A stretch of DNA of 21,080 nt from Tritrichomonas musculus (taxonomy: Eukaryota > Parabasalia > Tritrichomonadida > Tritrichomonadidae), in assembly GCA_039105265.1 (NCBI GenBank), contig JAPFFF010000512.1, positions 1 to 21,080 on the forward strand, read 5' to 3'. Made by a program: the position numbers and the translations under genes. The notes below the pieces were generated by a model that had not been told where the DNA came from, made no database searches, and saw nothing but the letters and a program-made list of their open reading frames with translations. Numbering within the stretch: the stretch's first letter is position 1; every line of letters starts with the position of its first letter. Positions 20,055-21,080 of this stretch are shown here, one piece after another.

Positions 20055-21080
20055 AGATGCAGCGAGAACTGCAGTTTAATAATAAGATGAAACAAGAACT
20101 GCAGTTGAATCATCAGATGCAACGAGAACTGTAGTTGAATCATCAGATGCAACGAGAACTGCAGTTGAATCATCAGATGCAACGAGAACTGCAGTTGAAT
20201 CATCAGATGCAGCGAGAACTGCAGTTTAATAATAAGATGAAACAAGAACTGCAGTTGAATCATCAGATGCAACGAGAACTGCAGTTGAATCATCAGATGC
20301 AACGAGAACTGCAGTTGAATCATCAGATGTAGCGAGAACTGCAGTTTAATAATAAGATGAAACAAGAACTGCAGTTGAATCATCAGATTCAACGAGAACT
20401 GCAGTTGAATCATCAGATGCAACGAGAACTGCAGTTGAATCATCAGATGCAACGAGAACTGCAGTTGAATCATCAGATGCAACGAGAACTGCAGTTGAAT
20501 CATCAGATTCAACGAGAACTGCAGTTGAATCATCAGATGCAACGACAACTGCAGTTGAATCATCAGATTCAACGAGAACTGCAGTTGAATCATCAGATTC
20601 AACGAGAACTGCAGTTGAATCATCAGATGCAACGAGAACTGCAGTTGAATCATCAGATTCAACGAGAACTGCAGTTTAATAATAAGATTCAACGAGAACT
20701 GCAGTTTAATAATAAGATGAAACAAGAACTGCAGTTGAATAATCAGATGCAACGAGAACTGCAGTTGAATCATCAGATTCAACGACAACTGCAGTTGAAT
20801 CATCAGATTCAACGAGAACTGCAGTTGAATCATCAGATGCAACGAGAACTGCAGTTGAATCATCAGATTCAACGAGAACTGCAGTTTAATAATAAGATTC
20901 AACGAGAACTGCAGTTTAATAATAAGATGAAACAAGAACTGCAGTTGAATAATCAGATGCAACGAGAACTGCAGTTGAATCATCAGATTCAACGAGAACT
21001 TCAGTTGAATCATCAGATTCAACGAGAACTGCAGTTGAACCATCAGATTCAACGAGAACTGCAGTTGAATCATCAGATGC

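Larger units (their letters stand above)
12560..20134 (+). other. Second long open frame of decapeptide repeats, probably not a gene
   Basis: This frame runs 2,524 codons between a TAG at 12557-12559 and a TAG at 20132-20134. Both belong to copies of the same ctgtag unit that ends the frame at 7910. The content is the same decapeptide, interrupted by the divergent unit at 13140 and by the 12- and 3-base insertions near 13650-13754, which keep the frame. Shorter pieces of the same frame lie at 7911-8108, 8133-9131, 9141-10223, 10232-12559 and 20135-20332, and the frame continues past 20332 to the window end. No ribosome-binding context, splice signals or polyadenylation context could be told apart from the repeat itself. 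Confidence 0.2.
1..21080. repeat. 30-bp tandem satellite array filling the whole window
   Basis: Every position belongs to a head-to-tail array of a 30-base unit whose consensus is seen at 1-30. I count 702 complete units plus 6 bases. All but three are exactly 30 bases long, and all lie in the same orientation. Variation is confined to a few unit positions: 5 (g or t, the M/I alternation), 6 (c or a), 8 (a or g), 10 (g or a), 12 (g or c), 17 (g, a or t), 23 (g or t), 26 (t or c), 27 (c or a) and 30 (c or a), with rare singletons elsewhere. The same variants recur in the same order at distant places, so the array grew by duplication of multi-unit blocks, not only unit by unit. Neither array edge is present. 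A satellite or minisatellite is the plain reading; a repetitive exon is the alternative. Confidence 0.98.
13815..21080. repeat. Super-repeat copy 2, cut by the window end
   Basis: This is the downstream copy of 1651-8940. Relative to copy 1 it gains seven units (16755-16964), gains one further M unit near 17385-17474, lacks six units near 19065 and lacks about three units near 21015. Unit 18705 is Q-type where copy 1 (6301) has the ordinary form. Apart from these changes the variant order I traced is the same. The left boundary coincides with the two lengthened units at 13650-13754, upstream of which the match to copy 1 becomes patchy. That suggests the junction of the duplication lies there. 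Confidence 0.9.

Noticed and set aside
525-21073. Minus-strand open frames of up to 867 codons (LMIQLQFSLH-type repeats)
   Set aside because: They arise because the unit length is divisible by three. They end wherever ctacag occurs, which gives TAG on the minus strand, and they mirror the plus-strand array with no independent sign of coding.
1-21080. CRISPR array, suggested by a repeat of about 30 bases
   Set aside because: There are no spacers: the repeats abut directly, and variation is by recurrent point changes. No cas-like coding sequence is visible.
1-21080. Centromeric satellite with a CENP-B box, or telomeric repeat
   Set aside because: No CENP-B box-like motif (ttcg...cggg) and no TTAGGG/TTTAGGG-type repeats are present. 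Centromere location cannot be claimed from the unit.
1-21080. C/EBP-ATF-like site in cagatgcaac
   Set aside because: It lacks the leading t of the tgatgcaa core, and as a part of every M unit it has no independent support as a regulatory site.

Overview
The whole window (21,080 bases) is one uninterrupted tandem array of a 30-base unit. No unique flanking sequence, unrelated gene, RNA gene or mobile element was seen. The consensus unit is the sequence at positions 1-30. It is about 43% G+C and carries one PstI hexamer (ctgcag) and one CpG. Counting by eye gives 702 complete units plus 6 bases of the next one. Only three units are not 30 bases long: 29 bases at 10201-10229, 42 at 13650-13691 and 33 at 13722-13754. 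The array runs off both ends, so its true size is unknown. An array this long, with higher-order organisation, suggests satellite DNA in a eukaryotic genome (heterochromatin, pericentromere, subtelomere, or possibly a giant repetitive exon). Nothing in the sequence identifies the species.

Shorthand used below. The unit translates in frame +3 as the decapeptide MQRELQLNHQ. 'M' units start agatgc and 'I' units start agattc. 'K' units start agatgaaaca. 'f' units end tttaataata (residues FNNK) instead of ttgaatcatc. 'Q-type' units have cgacaa for cgagaa. Rarer marks are ctacag or cttcag for ctgcag, ttgaacc for ttgaatc, cagcg for caacg, and caaca for caacg.

Layout. The order of unit variants is a fingerprint that exposes nested higher-order repeats. 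The largest is a super-repeat of about 12.2 kb: 1651-8940 recurs as 13815-21080 with nearly the same variant order, including very rare marks, and a few whole-unit insertions or deletions. Inside it are related blocks 4.4 to 5.5 kb apart, marked by a cluster of f units at 661, 5071, 10530 and 17475. There is also a 600-base duplication (6721-7830), a 210-base duplication (3331-3660 and relatives) and a 120-base repetition (2791-3090 and relatives). The segment 8941-13814 holds the odd-length units and the most divergent unit.

Coding potential. Because 30 is a multiple of three, long open frames are automatic: four of the six frames of the consensus unit have no stop. The +3 frame stays open for 2,635 codons (3-7910) and 2,524 codons (12560-20134). 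It contains in-frame stops that have themselves been copied with the array. I read the frames as most likely a by-product of a satellite with a three-divisible period, but a giant repetitive protein or its decayed remnant cannot be excluded. The other open frames, including all on the minus strand, are treated as shadows.
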